NCBI RefSeq assembly: GCF_014205165.1
Contig: NZ_JACHMZ010000001.1
Location: 4,384,501-4,448,500, forward strand
Length of the DNA: 64,000 nt
From: Micromonospora carbonacea
GTDB lineage: Bacteria > Actinomycetota > Actinomycetes > Mycobacteriales > Micromonosporaceae
Direction of reading: 5' to 3'
In this document: in pieces, positions 43,944 through 54,170 of the stretch
Numbering within the stretch: the first letter of the stretch is position 1
Layout: each line of letters begins with the position of its first letter
Notes under the pieces: model-generated
Database searches by the model: none
Told to the model about the DNA's origin: nothing
Seen by the model: only the letters and a program-made list of their open reading frames with translations
Translations under genes and position numbers: made by a program

Positions 43944-46900
43944 ATGTCCACGAACAGCCCTCCTGTCAGGACAATCAGGTCGAAGGCCCTCGGCTCGGTG
44001 GTCGCGCTGAGCCTCGCCGCGGCGGGCACCGCGACCGGCCTGACGCCCGCGCCGGCCGCCGAGGCGGCGTCGTCGGCGCCCGCCGCGAAGCCGGCCACCG
44101 GCCCGCTCGGCGTGGACCGCGCCATGACCGAGGCCCGCCGCACCGGCCGACCCGTCGAGGCCACCGCCGCCGGCACCTCCACCTCCACGATGACCGCCCG
44201 ACCCGACGGCACCGTCGAGCTGACCCAGACCGCCACACCCACCCGCACCCGCATCGACGGACAGTGGCGCACCCTCGACCCGACCCTCCTCCGCCACCCC
44301 GACGGCAGCATCACCCCAACCGTCACCACCAACCAGGTCCGACTCTCCCCCGGCGGCACCGGCCCCCTCGCCGAACTCACCAGCGGCGACCGCGCCCTCA
44401 CCCTCACCGCACCCATGACACTGCCGAAGCCCGTCCTGTCCGGGCCCACCGCCACCTACCCCGACGTGCTACCCGGCGTCGACCTCACCGTCCGCGTCAC
44501 CGCCGACGGCGGCTTCTCCCACGTCTTCGTCGTCAAGAACCGCCACGCCGCCCGACACCCCAAGCTGACCACCCTCGACCTCACCACGTCGACCAGAGGC
44601 GTCACGCTCACCGCCGACGCGGCGGGCAACATCACCGGCCACGACCGCACCGGCCACCCCGTCCTCACCGCACCCGCCCCCACCATGTGGGACTCCACCA
44701 CCAACCCCACCGCACAGGCCACCGCGTCGAGCGCCACCGCGCCGGGCCGGACCGCGAAGAGCGCCCCCATCGGCGTACGGATCTCCCCCGGCACGCTGCG
44801 CCTGTCCCCGGACCGGAAGCTGCTCGACGACCCGGACACCGTCTACCCCGTCTACGTCGACCCCACGTTCAACTGGACCCCCGTCGGGCCCAAGATGTCC
44901 GGCTGGGCCACCATCTCCTACCAGCACCAGTCCACCAACTTCTGGAAGGACACCCCCGACCTCATCGGGCGCATGCAGGTCGGCAACTCCGGCAGCCAAC
45001 GCTCCCAGACCCTGGTCAACTTCCCGATCCCCTACAGCACCCTCGCCGGGGCCGAGATCCACGACGCCATCTTCAAGATCACCAACACCAAGTCGTGGAA
45101 CTGCACCGCCAAGACCGTCAACATCTACGCCCCCGCGACCACCCTGAGCTCGTCCAACGCCACCTGGAACCACTGGGAGGGCGTCACCAAGGGCAGCGTC
45201 GTGGCCTCCAGGAGCTTCGCCTACGGCTACACCGGCTGCGACGCCGACGCCGTCTCCTTCGACGTCACCAACCAGATCGAAGCCGACGTCACCGCAAAGA
45301 AGCCCACCCGCACCCTGTGGATGGTCGCCGCCAACGAGGCCAGCGACACCCAGAGCTGGAAGGAGTTCCTCGAAACCAGCCCCACCCTCACCATCCGCTA
45401 CAACCACAAGCCCAACACCCCGACGGGGATGACCACCTCACCCACCACGTCCTGCGCCGCCGCCAGCCCCACCGTCGTCGGCGACACCTCGGTCTCGCTC
45501 TACGCACCGGTCTCCGACACCAACCGCGGCACCCTCGGCGTGACCTTCAAGCTGTGGAAGGCCAGCACCCCCGGGACGCTGCTGGTCAACACCAACCCGA
45601 ACCTGCTGACGTACTCGTCCGGCAGCACCGCCGTGTACGTCGTGCCCCGCGCGACCCTCGCCGCCGCCGCCGGCGTCACCGGGACCAGCAACGGCGCGCC
45701 GACCACCTTCGCCTGGCAGGTCCAGGCCACCGACTTCCGCACCCCCAGCAACTGGTCGGCGACCTGTCGGTTCACCTTCGACGCGACCCGCGCCGGACCG
45801 CCGCGGATCACGCCGCCCGCCCAGACCACCGTCGGCGTCCAGGCCAGCTTCACCGTCGCGCCGCCGGAGAGCGGCACGCTGCCCACCGCCTACAACTACC
45901 AGCTGAACGCCGCGCCGCCGGTGACCGTCGCCGCCGACGCCGGTGGCAACGCGACGATCCCCGTCCGGCCCACCCGGCTGACGAACACGCTCTCCGTCAC
46001 CAGCGTCACGGCGGCGGGCCAGAACTTCGGCGAGACGGACACCCTGACCTTCAACGCCGTCCCCCCGGCCACTCCGGCCGCCGACGGCGACCTCACCGGT
46101 GACGGCCGGGCCGACCTGCTGAACGTGGGCTCCACCAACAACCTCGCGGCGGGGATCTGGCTGGCGGAGAACAACGGCGCGGCCGGCGTCAACCCGAACA
46201 TCAGCAACATCGGCGCCCGCGGCAACGGCGTCTCCGGGACGAACTCGCCGTCCGACTTCGACGGCGCCCAGGTCGTCAGCGGTCGCTTCCTCGGCGGCAG
46301 CTTCCAGGACGTCCTGGTCTACTACCCGGCCGCCAACCCCTTCCGCGCGGAGCTGATCGCCGGCAACGGCGACGGCTCGGTGCTGCGCCCGGAGCGGGTC
46401 GAGAACCAGTTCGGCATCGAGGGTTCGCTGCTCGACGACCCGAACGGCAAACCGCCGATCCAGCTCGCCAACGCCGGCGACAGCCGGCAGGCCGGCTCCG
46501 GCTACCCCGACCTGATCGGCACCAGCGGGGACACCGCCAACGGCTACTTCCTCACCTACTATCCCAACTTCGGCATCCCCGGCGGCTACCTCGGCACCCA
46601 GCACACCACCGCGTCGACCCCGACGGGGGGCACGGACTGGAACAACTGGCGCATCGCCACCGCCGAGGCGTCGGACGGCACCGCCATGTTCCTGTGGAAC
46701 CGGACCACCGGCGCGCTGCACCTGTGGACCGGCCTCGCGTTCAGCCAGGACACCGGGCAGCTCACCTACACCGCCCGCACCCTCGCGGCGTCCGGCTGGA
46801 ACACCGGCGGCAACCTGAGCCTGCGCGCGGGTGACATCAACGGCGACGGCACCGTGGACCTGTGGACCGTGGGCGCCGACGCCGCCACGACCGCCTGGCT

Positions 46901-48386
46901 GGTGACCGGCCTCCAGGTCGGCGGCGCCACCGTCACGGCGCAGCCGAAGCAGACCCTGATCACCTCGGACCACACCTGGAAGTTCGACGACACCGGCGAC
47001 GGGGCGGTCACGACCGCGACGGACGTCACCGGCGGCAGCACGCTGACCGCCTCCGGCGGCGACGCCTACTGGCGCAGCGACGACCTGTTCAGCCCGGCCC
47101 TCATCATGAACACCGACGAGACCGGTACCGCCGTGAATCCCACGGGCGACGGGGCGCTGACGGTCAACAGCCCGCTGATCGACACCACGAAGTCGTTCAG
47201 CATCTCGGTCTGGGCCAAGCCGACCGCGGCGGGCGGGGTCATCGCCAGCGAGGACGGCGCCAACGCGTCGCGCTTCCTGCTGTGGAACAACACGAGCGAC
47301 AACACGTGGCGCTTCGGCATGGGCAACGCCGACAGCGGCTGGTCGTACACCCAGGTGGTGACCCCGGCCGGGACGGCGCTCGGCGTCTGGACGCACCTGG
47401 TGGCGACCTTCAACGCCAAGACCCGGACGATCTCGCTGTACGTCAACGGGGTGCTCAAGGGCAGCGCCCAGTTCACCGCGACGCCGACGTGGCCCAGCGG
47501 CGGCAAGTTCGTCGTCGGCCGCTACCTCTACCAGGGCCAGCCCACCGCCTACTACGCCGGGATGATCAGCAACCTCCAGGTGTGGAAGCGGGCGCTCACC
47601 CCGACCCAGGTGGGGGCGAGCAACACGGCGCCGGCGGCCGGCGCGCGCACCCCGTTCGGCTCGACCACCTGGACGCCGCCCGGCACCGGGACCACCGAGA
47701 CGGACATCTACACGGCCGACACCGACGGCAACCTGTGGCGGCACCGCAAGCAGAACGCGCAGCTGGGCACCCCTCGGTTGATGTCGACCGGGTGGCACCA
47801 GTTCACCGTCTTCGGCATCGCCGACTGGGACCACGACGGCAACCAGGACATCGTGGTCCGCGACAACACCTCCTGCGAGCTCCAGGTCTTCCTCGGCACG
47901 GCCGACGACCTGAGCGCCACGCCGACCTTCCTCGGCAACCAGTGGTGCAACTACCGCCCGTACGGGGTGGCCGACTGGAACCGCGACGGCTTCCAGGACG
48001 TGATCACGGCGGGGTCCACCAACGACCTGTGGGTGTATCCCGGCGACCTCGCCGGCGGCACGAGCGCCCGGGTGGACGTCGGCGACGGCTGGTCGACCGA
48101 CTTCGCCCCGTACGGCATCGCCAACGTCGTCGGCGATGCCACGCCGGACGTCTACGCCCGGGCGGCGAGCACCGGCCTCCTGCGGTTGTACGACTTCCCG
48201 GCGGCCAACATCAGCCAGGTCGGCGTGGGCTGGGCCGGCTACACCTCGTTCGGCCTGACCGACTTCAACCGCGACGGCAAGCCCGACGTCGTCGCCCGGG
48301 AGAACTCGACGGGGATCCTGTGGCTGTATCCCGGCGCCTCGGCGGGTCTGCTGAGCGCCCGCAGCCAGCTCACCACCGGCTGGTGA
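43944..48386 (+). CDS. Large secreted protein with LamG-like and FG-GAP/VCBS-like repeat domains
   Basis: A 1,480-residue secreted protein. A long signal peptide (about 1-42, cleavage near PAAEAAS) is followed by a DNRLRE-like beta domain (to about residue 490, with [15 protein letters not shown] and YRYNHK-like segments). FG-GAP-like repeats follow ([29 protein letters not shown]). A concanavalin/LamG-type domain lies at about 1,070-1,230 ([31 protein letters not shown]). Finally there are FG-GAP-like repeats with calcium-loop-like [18 protein letters not shown] and DFNRDGKPD. Such proteins bind glycans or form adhesive surfaces. It is divergent from the RHS gene and may act with it at the cell wall. 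The ATG at 43944 follows GGGGAG. Confidence 0.85.
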   Translation: MSTNSPPVRTIRSKALGSVVALSLAAAGTATGLTPAPAAEAASSAPAAKPATGPLGVDRAMTEARRTGRPVEATAAGTSTSTMTARPDGTVELTQTATPTRTRIDGQWRTLDPTLLRHPDGSITPTVTTNQVRLSPGGTGPLAELTSGDRALTLTAPMTLPKPVLSGPTATYPDVLPGVDLTVRVTADGGFSHVFVVKNRHAARHPKLTTLDLTTSTRGVTLTADAAGNITGHDRTGHPVLTAPAPTMWDSTTNPTAQATASSATAPGRTAKSAPIGVRISPGTLRLSPDRKLLDDPDTVYPVYVDPTFNWTPVGPKMSGWATISYQHQSTNFWKDTPDLIGRMQVGNSGSQRSQTLVNFPIPYSTLAGAEIHDAIFKITNTKSWNCTAKTVNIYAPATTLSSSNATWNHWEGVTKGSVVASRSFAYGYTGCDADAVSFDVTNQIEADVTAKKPTRTLWMVAANEASDTQSWKEFLETSPTLTIRYNHKPNTPTGMTTSPTTSCAAASPTVVGDTSVSLYAPVSDTNRGTLGVTFKLWKASTPGTLLVNTNPNLLTYSSGSTAVYVVPRATLAAAAGVTGTSNGAPTTFAWQVQATDFRTPSNWSATCRFTFDATRAGPPRITPPAQTTVGVQASFTVAPPESGTLPTAYNYQLNAAPPVTVAADAGGNATIPVRPTRLTNTLSVTSVTAAGQNFGETDTLTFNAVPPATPAADGDLTGDGRADLLNVGSTNNLAAGIWLAENNGAAGVNPNISNIGARGNGVSGTNSPSDFDGAQVVSGRFLGGSFQDVLVYYPAANPFRAELIAGNGDGSVLRPERVENQFGIEGSLLDDPNGKPPIQLANAGDSRQAGSGYPDLIGTSGDTANGYFLTYYPNFGIPGGYLGTQHTTASTPTGGTDWNNWRIATAEASDGTAMFLWNRTTGALHLWTGLAFSQDTGQLTYTARTLAASGWNTGGNLSLRAGDINGDGTVDLWTVGADAATTAWLVTGLQVGGATVTAQPKQTLITSDHTWKFDDTGDGAVTTATDVTGGSTLTASGGDAYWRSDDLFSPALIMNTDETGTAVNPTGDGALTVNSPLIDTTKSFSISVWAKPTAAGGVIASEDGANASRFLLWNNTSDNTWRFGMGNADSGWSYTQVVTPAGTALGVWTHLVATFNAKTRTISLYVNGVLKGSAQFTATPTWPSGGKFVVGRYLYQGQPTAYYAGMISNLQVWKRALTPTQVGASNTAPAAGARTPFGSTTWTPPGTGTTETDIYTADTDGNLWRHRKQNAQLGTPRLMSTGWHQFTVFGIADWDHDGNQDIVVRDNTSCELQVFLGTADDLSATPTFLGNQWCNYRPYGVADWNRDGFQDVITAGSTNDLWVYPGDLAGGTSARVDVGDGWSTDFAPYGIANVVGDATPDVYARAASTGLLRLYDFPAANISQVGVGWAGYTSFGLTDFNRDGKPDVVARENSTGILWLYPGASAGLLSARSQLTTGW

Positions 48387-48395
48387 CGTAGGGCG

Positions 48396-48431
48396 ACCGG
48401 CTGGCCCGGCCCACGGGCCGGGCCAGCCGGT
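48396..48431. terminator. Bidirectional terminator after the LamG-protein gene
   Basis: A perfect 17-bp GC-rich stem (48396-48412 with 48415-48431, beginning ACCGGCTGGCCCGG) with a two-base loop sits between convergent genes ten bases after the stop. Confidence 0.75.
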
Positions 48432-48441
48432 GTCGGGTGGA

Positions 48442-48481
48442 GACGGTCAGACCAGCCCCGCGACGGTCAGACCAGGCCCGC
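48442..48481. repeat. 20-bp tandem duplication at the App1-protein gene 3' end
   Basis: Two adjacent 20-base copies (48442-48461 and 48462-48481, beginning GACGGTCAGACCAG) differ at one base. The right copy contains the stop and last codons of the minus-strand gene; the left copy lies past it. Confidence 0.9.
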
Positions 48482-49507
48482 GTCGCGCAGCAGCTTCCAC
48501 AGGCCCGCGCCGTCCGGCGCGGAGAGCCACTTCTGCCCCACCGGGCCCGACGAGGAGCTGCCCGACGGGGTGGGCAGGCTGCCGGCGAGCACCGACTGGG
48601 TGGGCGACAGCCGGCGGATCGCCACGCCGGCCACGTTGTCGGGGTGCCCGGCGGCGAACTCGCGGTAGATCTCCGGGTCGTGCTGGCCGTCGTCGCCGAT
48701 GAGCAGCCAGCGCACGTCGGGGAACTCCCGGGACAGCCGGGCCAGGGTGGCCCGCTTGTGTTCCCGGCCGCTGCGGAACCACCGGTCGGCCGTCGGCCCC
48801 CAGTCGGTGAGCAGCAGCGGCCCGGCCGGGTAGAGGTGCCGGGACAGGAACCGGGTCAGCGTCGGCGCGACGTTCCACGCACCGGTGGAGAGATAGAACA
48901 CGGGCGCGCCGGGGTGGGCGGTGACGAGGCGCTCGTAGAGCACCGCCATGCCGGGGACGGCGGCGCGGGCGTGCTCGTCGAGGACGAAGGTGTTCCACGC
49001 GGCGAGCAGCGGGCGCGGCAGGGCCGTCACCATGACCGTGTCGTCGATGTCGGAGAGGATGCCGAACCGGACGGTCGGGTCGAGGACGCGGATCAGCGCC
49101 TCCACCGGCTCGGCGTCGGCGACGCCGAGGCGCACCGACGCCCAGCCGGGGGTCAGGTCGGCCTCGACGACGGTGTCGACGAAGCCGCTGCGGTCGGCCT
49201 TCGCCTCGTGCGTCACCCCGCCGGCCTCGATGGTGACCGTCACGTGCTTGGCGGGCAGGGTGGCGAAGCTGCGCCAGCCGCGCACCTTCTCCAGCCGCTG
49301 CCGGGACCGGGTGTCGGGGCGGCCGAGCAGCACCCGGCACAGCACCCGCGCCCAGCCGGGGGCGCCGTAACCGGCGTACGCGATGATGTTGGTCTGCCAC
49401 CCGGTGCGCCGCAGCCGGCGCTCGACCAGGTTGTGCACGGCGTCCTCGAACCGCGCGGCCCGGTGCAGGTTCGGTACGGCCAGTTCGCCGGCGGGTGTCG
49501 GTGGCAC
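48467..49507 (-). CDS. App1/DUF2183 phosphatase-domain protein
   Basis: A 346-residue cytoplasmic protein with an N-terminal beta-rich region (about 1-140) and a C-terminal HAD-like App1 domain. The catalytic DxDxT is present as SDIDDTVMVTA, LSTGAWN forms the second HAD motif, and IGDDGQHDPEIY provides the acidic motif. In yeast App1 this domain is a phosphatidate phosphatase; bacterial substrates are mostly unknown. The GTG at 49507 with AGGG upstream gives the usual start (VPPTPAGELA); longer readings are low-complexity. It is divergent from the GT-C membrane protein gene. Confidence 0.83.
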   Translation of the reverse strand: MPPTPAGELAVPNLHRAARFEDAVHNLVERRLRRTGWQTNIIAYAGYGAPGWARVLCRVLLGRPDTRSRQRLEKVRGWRSFATLPAKHVTVTIEAGGVTHEAKADRSGFVDTVVEADLTPGWASVRLGVADAEPVEALIRVLDPTVRFGILSDIDDTVMVTALPRPLLAAWNTFVLDEHARAAVPGMAVLYERLVTAHPGAPVFYLSTGAWNVAPTLTRFLSRHLYPAGPLLLTDWGPTADRWFRSGREHKRATLARLSREFPDVRWLLIGDDGQHDPEIYREFAAGHPDNVAGVAIRRLSPTQSVLAGSLPTPSGSSSSGPVGQKWLSAPDGAGLWKLLRDAGLV

Positions 49508-49658
49508 ACGGCAACCCTGCCACACGGCGGCGAGGTCGGCCACGCGAGCCGCCGGCTGCGCCGGTGGCCGCCGCCCGCCCCCGGTCTGCGGCGATCCGGC
49601 CCGGCCCGCCCCGGGCGCGTGACACACTCCGGTCGGGGCGACGACGGGGGCGTTGGTC

Positions 49659-51275
49659 GTGTCGACAGCTGTGCGGGACCGTGGGCGGTGGCGTCCGGCG
49701 CTCGACCGGCCGGCGCTGGCGGCGCTGCTGCTCGGGCTGGCCGGGTTCGGCTACCGGCTGGTCCTCACGCTGCTCACCGTGCCCGTGTCGAACAGCGACG
49801 AGGCCACGTTCGGCCTGGCCGCGCTGCACATCGCCGCCGGCCGGGAGCACCCCGTGTTCCTGTACGGGCAGCGCTACATGGGCATGGCGGAGGCGTACCT
49901 GGCGGCCCCGCTGGTCGCCGTCGCCGGGCCGAGCTGGGCGGTGCTGCGGCTGCCGGTGCTGGCGCTGTGGGCGCTGTTCGTGTTCCTGGCGTACCGGTTG
50001 ACCCGCCGGATCTGCGCGCCGTGGTTCGCCGTGCTGGTCGTCGGCCTGCTCGCGCTCGGCCCGGAGCGGGTGCTGCGTGACCAGTTGCAGGCGGTCGGCG
50101 GGCGGCCCGAGGTGAAGCCGGCGGTGCTGGCGATCCTGCTGGTGGCGGTGGGGCTGGCCGACGGGCGGGTGCGGTCCCGGCCGCTGGCGGCGGGGGCGGC
50201 GGGGCTGCTGGCCGGGTTCGCCGTCTGGTCGGACTGGCTGATCGTGCCGTACCTGGCGGCGGCCGTCCTGCTGCTGGCCTGGGTGCTGCGCCGGGAGCTG
50301 TTCGGCCGGTGCGGGGCGGCGCTGGCGGCCGGGGTCGTCCTCGGGGCGGCCCCGCTGGTCGTCGACAGCCTGCGCGCGCCGCCGGGGCAGGACTCGCTGT
50401 CGGTGGTCCGGCGGATCAGCGGGGAGGCCGGCGCGTCGCCGCCGCTGGCCGAGCGGCTGCACGGCGGGCTGCTGGAGGGGGTGCCGTTGGCCACCGGGCT
50501 GTGCCCGGCCGGCGGCTGCGCCCGGTGGCAGCAGTGGTTCGGGCTGTGCTATCCCCTGCTGTTGGCCGCCGCCGCGGTGCTCGCGCTGGTCGCGTACCGG
50601 CGGGCCGCCGCCGGGCCGGCCGGCGACCGGGTCGGGCCGGCCGCGCAGCTCGCCCTGGTCGCGGGCGCGGGGTTGACCCTCGCGGCGTACGTGCGCAGCC
50701 CGCTGGCCGCCACCGATCCGCTGAACAACGCCCGCTACCTGTCGGTGCTCCAGCTGTCGCTGCCGGTGGCGCTGTGGCCGCTGTGGGTGGCGGCGCGGCA
50801 CGCCTGGCGGGGCACGACGGGCGCGGCGGGGCGGCTCGCCGGCGCGTCGGCGACGGCGGCGCTGGCCGGGCTGGCCGCCACCGCGCTGGCCGCCACCGGC
50901 CTGTTCCTGGCGGGCCTCGGGCCGCTGCGCGTCGAGGAGCGGCAGGCCCGCCAGCTCGCCGACGTCGTGCGCCGGGCGGGGCTGCGCGCGGTGTACGGCG
51001 AGTACTGGACGTGCAACCGGCTCGTCTTCCAGACGGCGGAGGAGGTGCGGTGCGGGGTGCTCGACGGGCGGCTGATGCCGGGGCAGAACCGGTACCGGCC
51101 GTACTGGCGGCAGGTGGCCCTCGCCGACCGCCCCGGGTACGTGCTGGTGGCCGACGGTCCGGCCGACCGGCGGCTGCGGGAGCTGCTCGGCCCGCGCGGC
51201 GGGGCGGCGCTGCTCGCCGAGGTCGGCCGCTATCGCGTGTACCACCCGGAGACGGCCGTGCGGCCGTGGCGCTGA
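49659..51275 (+). CDS. Polytopic GT-C-type glycosyltransferase-like membrane protein
   Basis: A 538-residue membrane protein with about eleven to twelve hydrophobic segments. The first loop contains SNSDEATFGLAALHIAAG, where the acidic pair resembles the catalytic DE motif of GT-C enzymes such as the PMT/ArnT group that use polyprenyl-phosphate sugars. A soluble C-terminal part of about 110 residues follows the last helix. The GTG at 49659 lies eight bases after GGGGG and is preferred over the TTG six bases upstream. The substrate is unknown and no partner gene is adjacent. It might mannosylate proteins or lipids at the outer face of the membrane. Confidence 0.68.
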   Translation: MSTAVRDRGRWRPALDRPALAALLLGLAGFGYRLVLTLLTVPVSNSDEATFGLAALHIAAGREHPVFLYGQRYMGMAEAYLAAPLVAVAGPSWAVLRLPVLALWALFVFLAYRLTRRICAPWFAVLVVGLLALGPERVLRDQLQAVGGRPEVKPAVLAILLVAVGLADGRVRSRPLAAGAAGLLAGFAVWSDWLIVPYLAAAVLLLAWVLRRELFGRCGAALAAGVVLGAAPLVVDSLRAPPGQDSLSVVRRISGEAGASPPLAERLHGGLLEGVPLATGLCPAGGCARWQQWFGLCYPLLLAAAAVLALVAYRRAAAGPAGDRVGPAAQLALVAGAGLTLAAYVRSPLAATDPLNNARYLSVLQLSLPVALWPLWVAARHAWRGTTGAAGRLAGASATAALAGLAATALAATGLFLAGLGPLRVEERQARQLADVVRRAGLRAVYGEYWTCNRLVFQTAEEVRCGVLDGRLMPGQNRYRPYWRQVALADRPGYVLVADGPADRRLRELLGPRGGAALLAEVGRYRVYHPETAVRPWR

Positions 51276-51339
51276 GCGGGGTGCGTACGCTGGCCCGACC
51301 GGCGTGCACGACGCCGGGTGCGCGAGGAGTCGTGAGGCG

Positions 51340-52155
51340 ATGCTCATCCTGCTGCCGCCCTCGGAGGGCAAGGCCGACGCCGGGACGGGCCGGCGGCTGG
51401 ACCTGGCCCGGCTGTCCCTGCCCGAGCTGACCGACGCCCGCGCACGGGTCCTGGCGGCGCTGGTGGGGCTCTGCGCGGGCGTGGACGGGGCGGCGGGCCC
51501 GGACGAGGCGGCGGCACTGGCGGCGCTGGGGCTGACCCCGGGGCTGGCCGGCGAATTGCGCCGCAACGCACGGCTGGAGCGGGCGGCCACCGCCGAGGCG
51601 GGCCGGCTCTACACGGGGGTGCTCTACGAGGCCCTCGACCTGGCCACGCTGCCGGCGGCGGCGCAGCGGGCGGCCCGCCGGTCGGTGCTGATCAGCTCCG
51701 GGCTGTGGGGCGCGGTGCGGCTCACCGACCGCGTCCCGCCGTACCGGTGCCCGATCGGGGCTCGGCTGCCGGGCGTGGGCGCGCTGTCGGCGTACTGGCG
51801 GCGGGAGCTGGGTCCGGCGCTGGAGGCGGCGGCCGGGCGCGGCCCGGTGCTGGACCTGCGCTCCGGCGCGTACGCGGCGACGTGGACCCCGCGCGGCGAG
51901 CTGGCCGGGCGGACGGTGACCGTGCGGGTGCTGCACGAACGGGACACCCCGTCCGGGCCGGTCCGCACGGTGGTGAGCCACTTCAACAAGGCGACGAAGG
52001 GGCGGCTGGTGCGCGACCTGCTCACCGCCGGGGCCCGACCGCGCACCGCCGACGGGCTGGTCGCCGCCCTGCGCGAGGTGAAGTACACGGTGCTGGAGCA
52101 GCCCGTGGCGGCCGGGCGGCCCCGGGCGGTCGACGTCGTGGTGACGCAGCTGTGA
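51340..52155 (+). CDS. yaaA: YaaA family peroxide-stress protein
   Basis: A 271-residue DUF328/YaaA protein. It begins with the family signature LILLPPSEGK, has YTGVLYEALDL and ISSGLWGAVRLTD in the middle, and ends with FNKATKGRLVRDLL and VKYTVLEQP-type segments. E. coli YaaA limits Fenton damage by lowering free iron under hydrogen peroxide; a DNA-binding fold has been described for it. The ATG at 51340 follows GAGGAG and the next in-frame sequence upstream is not family-like. It is probably cotranscribed with the GT-C gene 64 bases upstream, though the functions are unrelated. Confidence 0.88.
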   Translation: MLILLPPSEGKADAGTGRRLDLARLSLPELTDARARVLAALVGLCAGVDGAAGPDEAAALAALGLTPGLAGELRRNARLERAATAEAGRLYTGVLYEALDLATLPAAAQRAARRSVLISSGLWGAVRLTDRVPPYRCPIGARLPGVGALSAYWRRELGPALEAAAGRGPVLDLRSGAYAATWTPRGELAGRTVTVRVLHERDTPSGPVRTVVSHFNKATKGRLVRDLLTAGARPRTADGLVAALREVKYTVLEQPVAAGRPRAVDVVVTQL

Positions 52156-52261
52156 CGCTCCGAACTGTCGCAAGATTTCCTCAAGCCTGGCGGCCACGGG
52201 TACCACCGGGCCGTCCGGCGGGTCACGGTATGGGGTATCCGACGCCGACAAGGAGACCGTG

Positions 52262-52960
52262 GTGCCCCTCGAACCCATGTTGCTCGACCGGCCTCGTCTT
52301 CCGGCGGTCCCGGCCCCGCTGGACTGGGTGACCCTCGCCGACGCGTTCGAGGTGGCCTGCCTGTTGCGCTGCGTGTCCGCCCCGGCCGCCCCCGTCCGGG
52401 CCGGGCGGCGTCCGCCGGCACCCGCCCACCCGCACGCCGGCCCCGCCGCCGAGTTCAACCGGGAGGATGCGGCGCTGCGGATGCGTCAGCTCCTGGCCCG
52501 GCTGGAGATCCCGGTGCGGCACGAGGTGGCCACCGGTGGCCTGCGCCGCCGCTACGAGCTGCACTGCCTCCAGGTGGCCCGCGAGCACCGGGCGGCGTAC
52601 GCGACGCTGGTGGAGGCCGGCTGGCGGCAGGGCCGCCGGGAGCTGCTCGGCGGGCCCGCGTCGGGGGCGTCGGCGCCGCGCCGCACGTGGCGGCCCCGGC
52701 TGGCCGCCGCGGCGTGGCGGGCGTCGCTGCTGGCCGGCGGCCGGCACGTGCGCCGGCACATCCTCGGGATCCGGCTGACCGACCGGGAGCTGGCCGCCGT
52801 GCTGGTCCGGGGGGCCGCCCTGCTGGAGGTGCCCGCCCTGCTGCGGCCCGGCGCGGGCTGCTTCGTGGTGAGCGTGGCCGACGGCCCGGACCGGGACCGC
52901 ATCCTGCGCAGCGTCACCCTGGACCCGGCGACCGGGCCGGGGGTGGCCGCCGTCGGCTGA
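52262..52960 (+). CDS. Hypothetical protein, conserved-looking, function unknown
   Basis: A 232-residue Ala/Arg/Leu-rich soluble protein with no transmembrane segment or signal. A Pro-rich stretch at about residues 40-60 is followed by two helical, Arg-rich parts. The C-terminus (VLVRGAALLEVPALLRPGAG, then FVVSVADG) looks like an alpha/beta domain. No family is recognised. The second of two adjacent GTG codons is chosen because AAGGAG lies six bases before it. It sits alone between yaaA and a TAXI substrate-binding protein gene, so context gives no function. Confidence 0.55.
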   Translation: MPLEPMLLDRPRLPAVPAPLDWVTLADAFEVACLLRCVSAPAAPVRAGRRPPAPAHPHAGPAAEFNREDAALRMRQLLARLEIPVRHEVATGGLRRRYELHCLQVAREHRAAYATLVEAGWRQGRRELLGGPASGASAPRRTWRPRLAAAAWRASLLAGGRHVRRHILGIRLTDRELAAVLVRGAALLEVPALLRPGAGCFVVSVADGPDRDRILRSVTLDPATGPGVAAVG

Positions 52961-53092
52961 TCCCCCGCGCACCGGCGCACGGCGCACCGGCGGCCGGCGG
53001 CGCACGACGGGCCGAGGCGGCCCGCGCGGGCGCGGGACGGGCCCGGCCCGAGGGCTTGCGCGGGTGGTGGTGCACCCCGCAGAGTGCACCGG

Positions 53093-54049
53093 GTGAGCCG
53101 TAGCTGGACTGTGCCCCCGCGCGCCGCCGGCGTGGCCGCGCTGCTGCTGGTGCTGGTCGCGGCGGCGCCCGGGCTCGCCGCCTGCCAGGACTCGCCGGGC
53201 GAACCCGTGCCGATCCGCATCGCCACCGGCAGCCCCACCGCCGTCTACCACGCGTTCGGCCGGTCGCTGGCCGGCATCCTCAACCGGGAGCTGCCCGGGG
53301 TGCGGGCGAGCGTGGTGGTGACCGCCGCCTCGGCGGAGAACATGCGCCTGGTGGGCGCGGGCCAGGCCGAGCTGGGCTTCACCCAGGCCGACGTGCTGCC
53401 CACCGACCGGGAGGAGCACCCGAGCGTCCTGGCGGTCGCGCGGGTCTACGACGACCTGCTGCACCTGGTGACCATGGCCGGCGGCCCGGTGCGCTCGGTG
53501 GCCGACCTGCGGGGCCGGCGGGTCTCCGTCGGCGCGCCCGGCTCCGGCACGGAGGTCACCGCCACCCGGCTGCTGGAGGTCGCCCACCTCGGCGGCGACG
53601 CCGTGCGCCGGGAACGGCTCGGCCTCGACGACTCGGTCGCCGCGCTGCGCGCCGGCCGCGTCGACGCGTTCTTCTTCTCCGGCGGGCTGCCGGTGCGCGG
53701 CGTCGGGGAGCTCGCCGCCGGCAGCGCCGTGCGGATCGTCGACCTGGGCGAGTGGACCGAGCCGCTGCGGCGCAGCTACCGCGAGGTCTACGTGTCCCGC
53801 GACATCCCCCGCTCCGTCTACGGGGTGGAGCCGGTCACGACCGTGGCGAACCCGAACTACCTGGTGGTCCGGGCGGACCTGCCGGAGCCGCTGGTGCGCG
53901 AGGTGACCCGGCTGCTGATGGAGCGCCGGGCGGAGCTGGCGGCGGCCCACCCGGCGGCCGGCCGGATGAGCCCCCGGTCGGCGATCGCCACCGCCCCGCT
54001 ACCGCTGCATCCGGGGGCCGCCGCCTGGTACCGGTCGGCCAAGCCCTGA
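53093..54049 (+). CDS. TAXI-family TRAP transporter solute-binding lipoprotein
   Basis: A 318-residue extracytoplasmic substrate-binding protein. A signal peptide with the lipobox LAAC (Cys at about residue 30) precedes the TAXI domain. The domain shows IRIATGSPTAVYHAFGRSLA, AELGFTQADVL, VSVGAPGSGTEVTATRLLE and ANPNYLVVR. TAXI proteins bind C4-dicarboxylates, glutamate or similar anions for DctM-type permeases. No DctQ/DctM gene is in the window, and the facing genes encode a sensor kinase and regulator, so it may serve as a sensing partner. The start is uncertain between GTG 53093 and GTG 53084; neither has a clear Shine-Dalgarno. Confidence 0.83.
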   Translation: MSRSWTVPPRAAGVAALLLVLVAAAPGLAACQDSPGEPVPIRIATGSPTAVYHAFGRSLAGILNRELPGVRASVVVTAASAENMRLVGAGQAELGFTQADVLPTDREEHPSVLAVARVYDDLLHLVTMAGGPVRSVADLRGRRVSVGAPGSGTEVTATRLLEVAHLGGDAVRRERLGLDDSVAALRAGRVDAFFFSGGLPVRGVGELAAGSAVRIVDLGEWTEPLRRSYREVYVSRDIPRSVYGVEPVTTVANPNYLVVRADLPEPLVREVTRLLMERRAELAAAHPAAGRMSPRSAIATAPLPLHPGAAAWYRSAKP

Positions 54050-54053
54050 CCCC

Positions 54054-54131
54054 GGCCGGGGCGGGGCGGCCGGCCGGCATCGGCCGGGGCGGGGCGGCCA
54101 GCCGGCATCGGCCGGGGCGGGGCGGTCGGCC
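54054..54131. repeat. 28-bp GC-rich tandem repeat, about 2.8 copies
   Basis: Units 54054-54081 and 54082-54109 differ at one base, and a third, partial unit continues to about 54131. Each starts GGCCGGGGCGGGGCGGCC. The array lies between the TAXI gene and the convergent histidine kinase gene and could work as a terminator-like structure or simply be slippage product. Confidence 0.85.
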
Positions 54132-54170
54132 GGGGGGCGGTCAGCCGGCACCCAGCGGGCCTCGGGCCGG

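Noticed and set aside
45438..47834. 798-codon minus-strand ORF opposite the LamG-protein gene
   Set aside because: Shadow frame; the plus strand carries the LamG and FG-GAP-like motifs.
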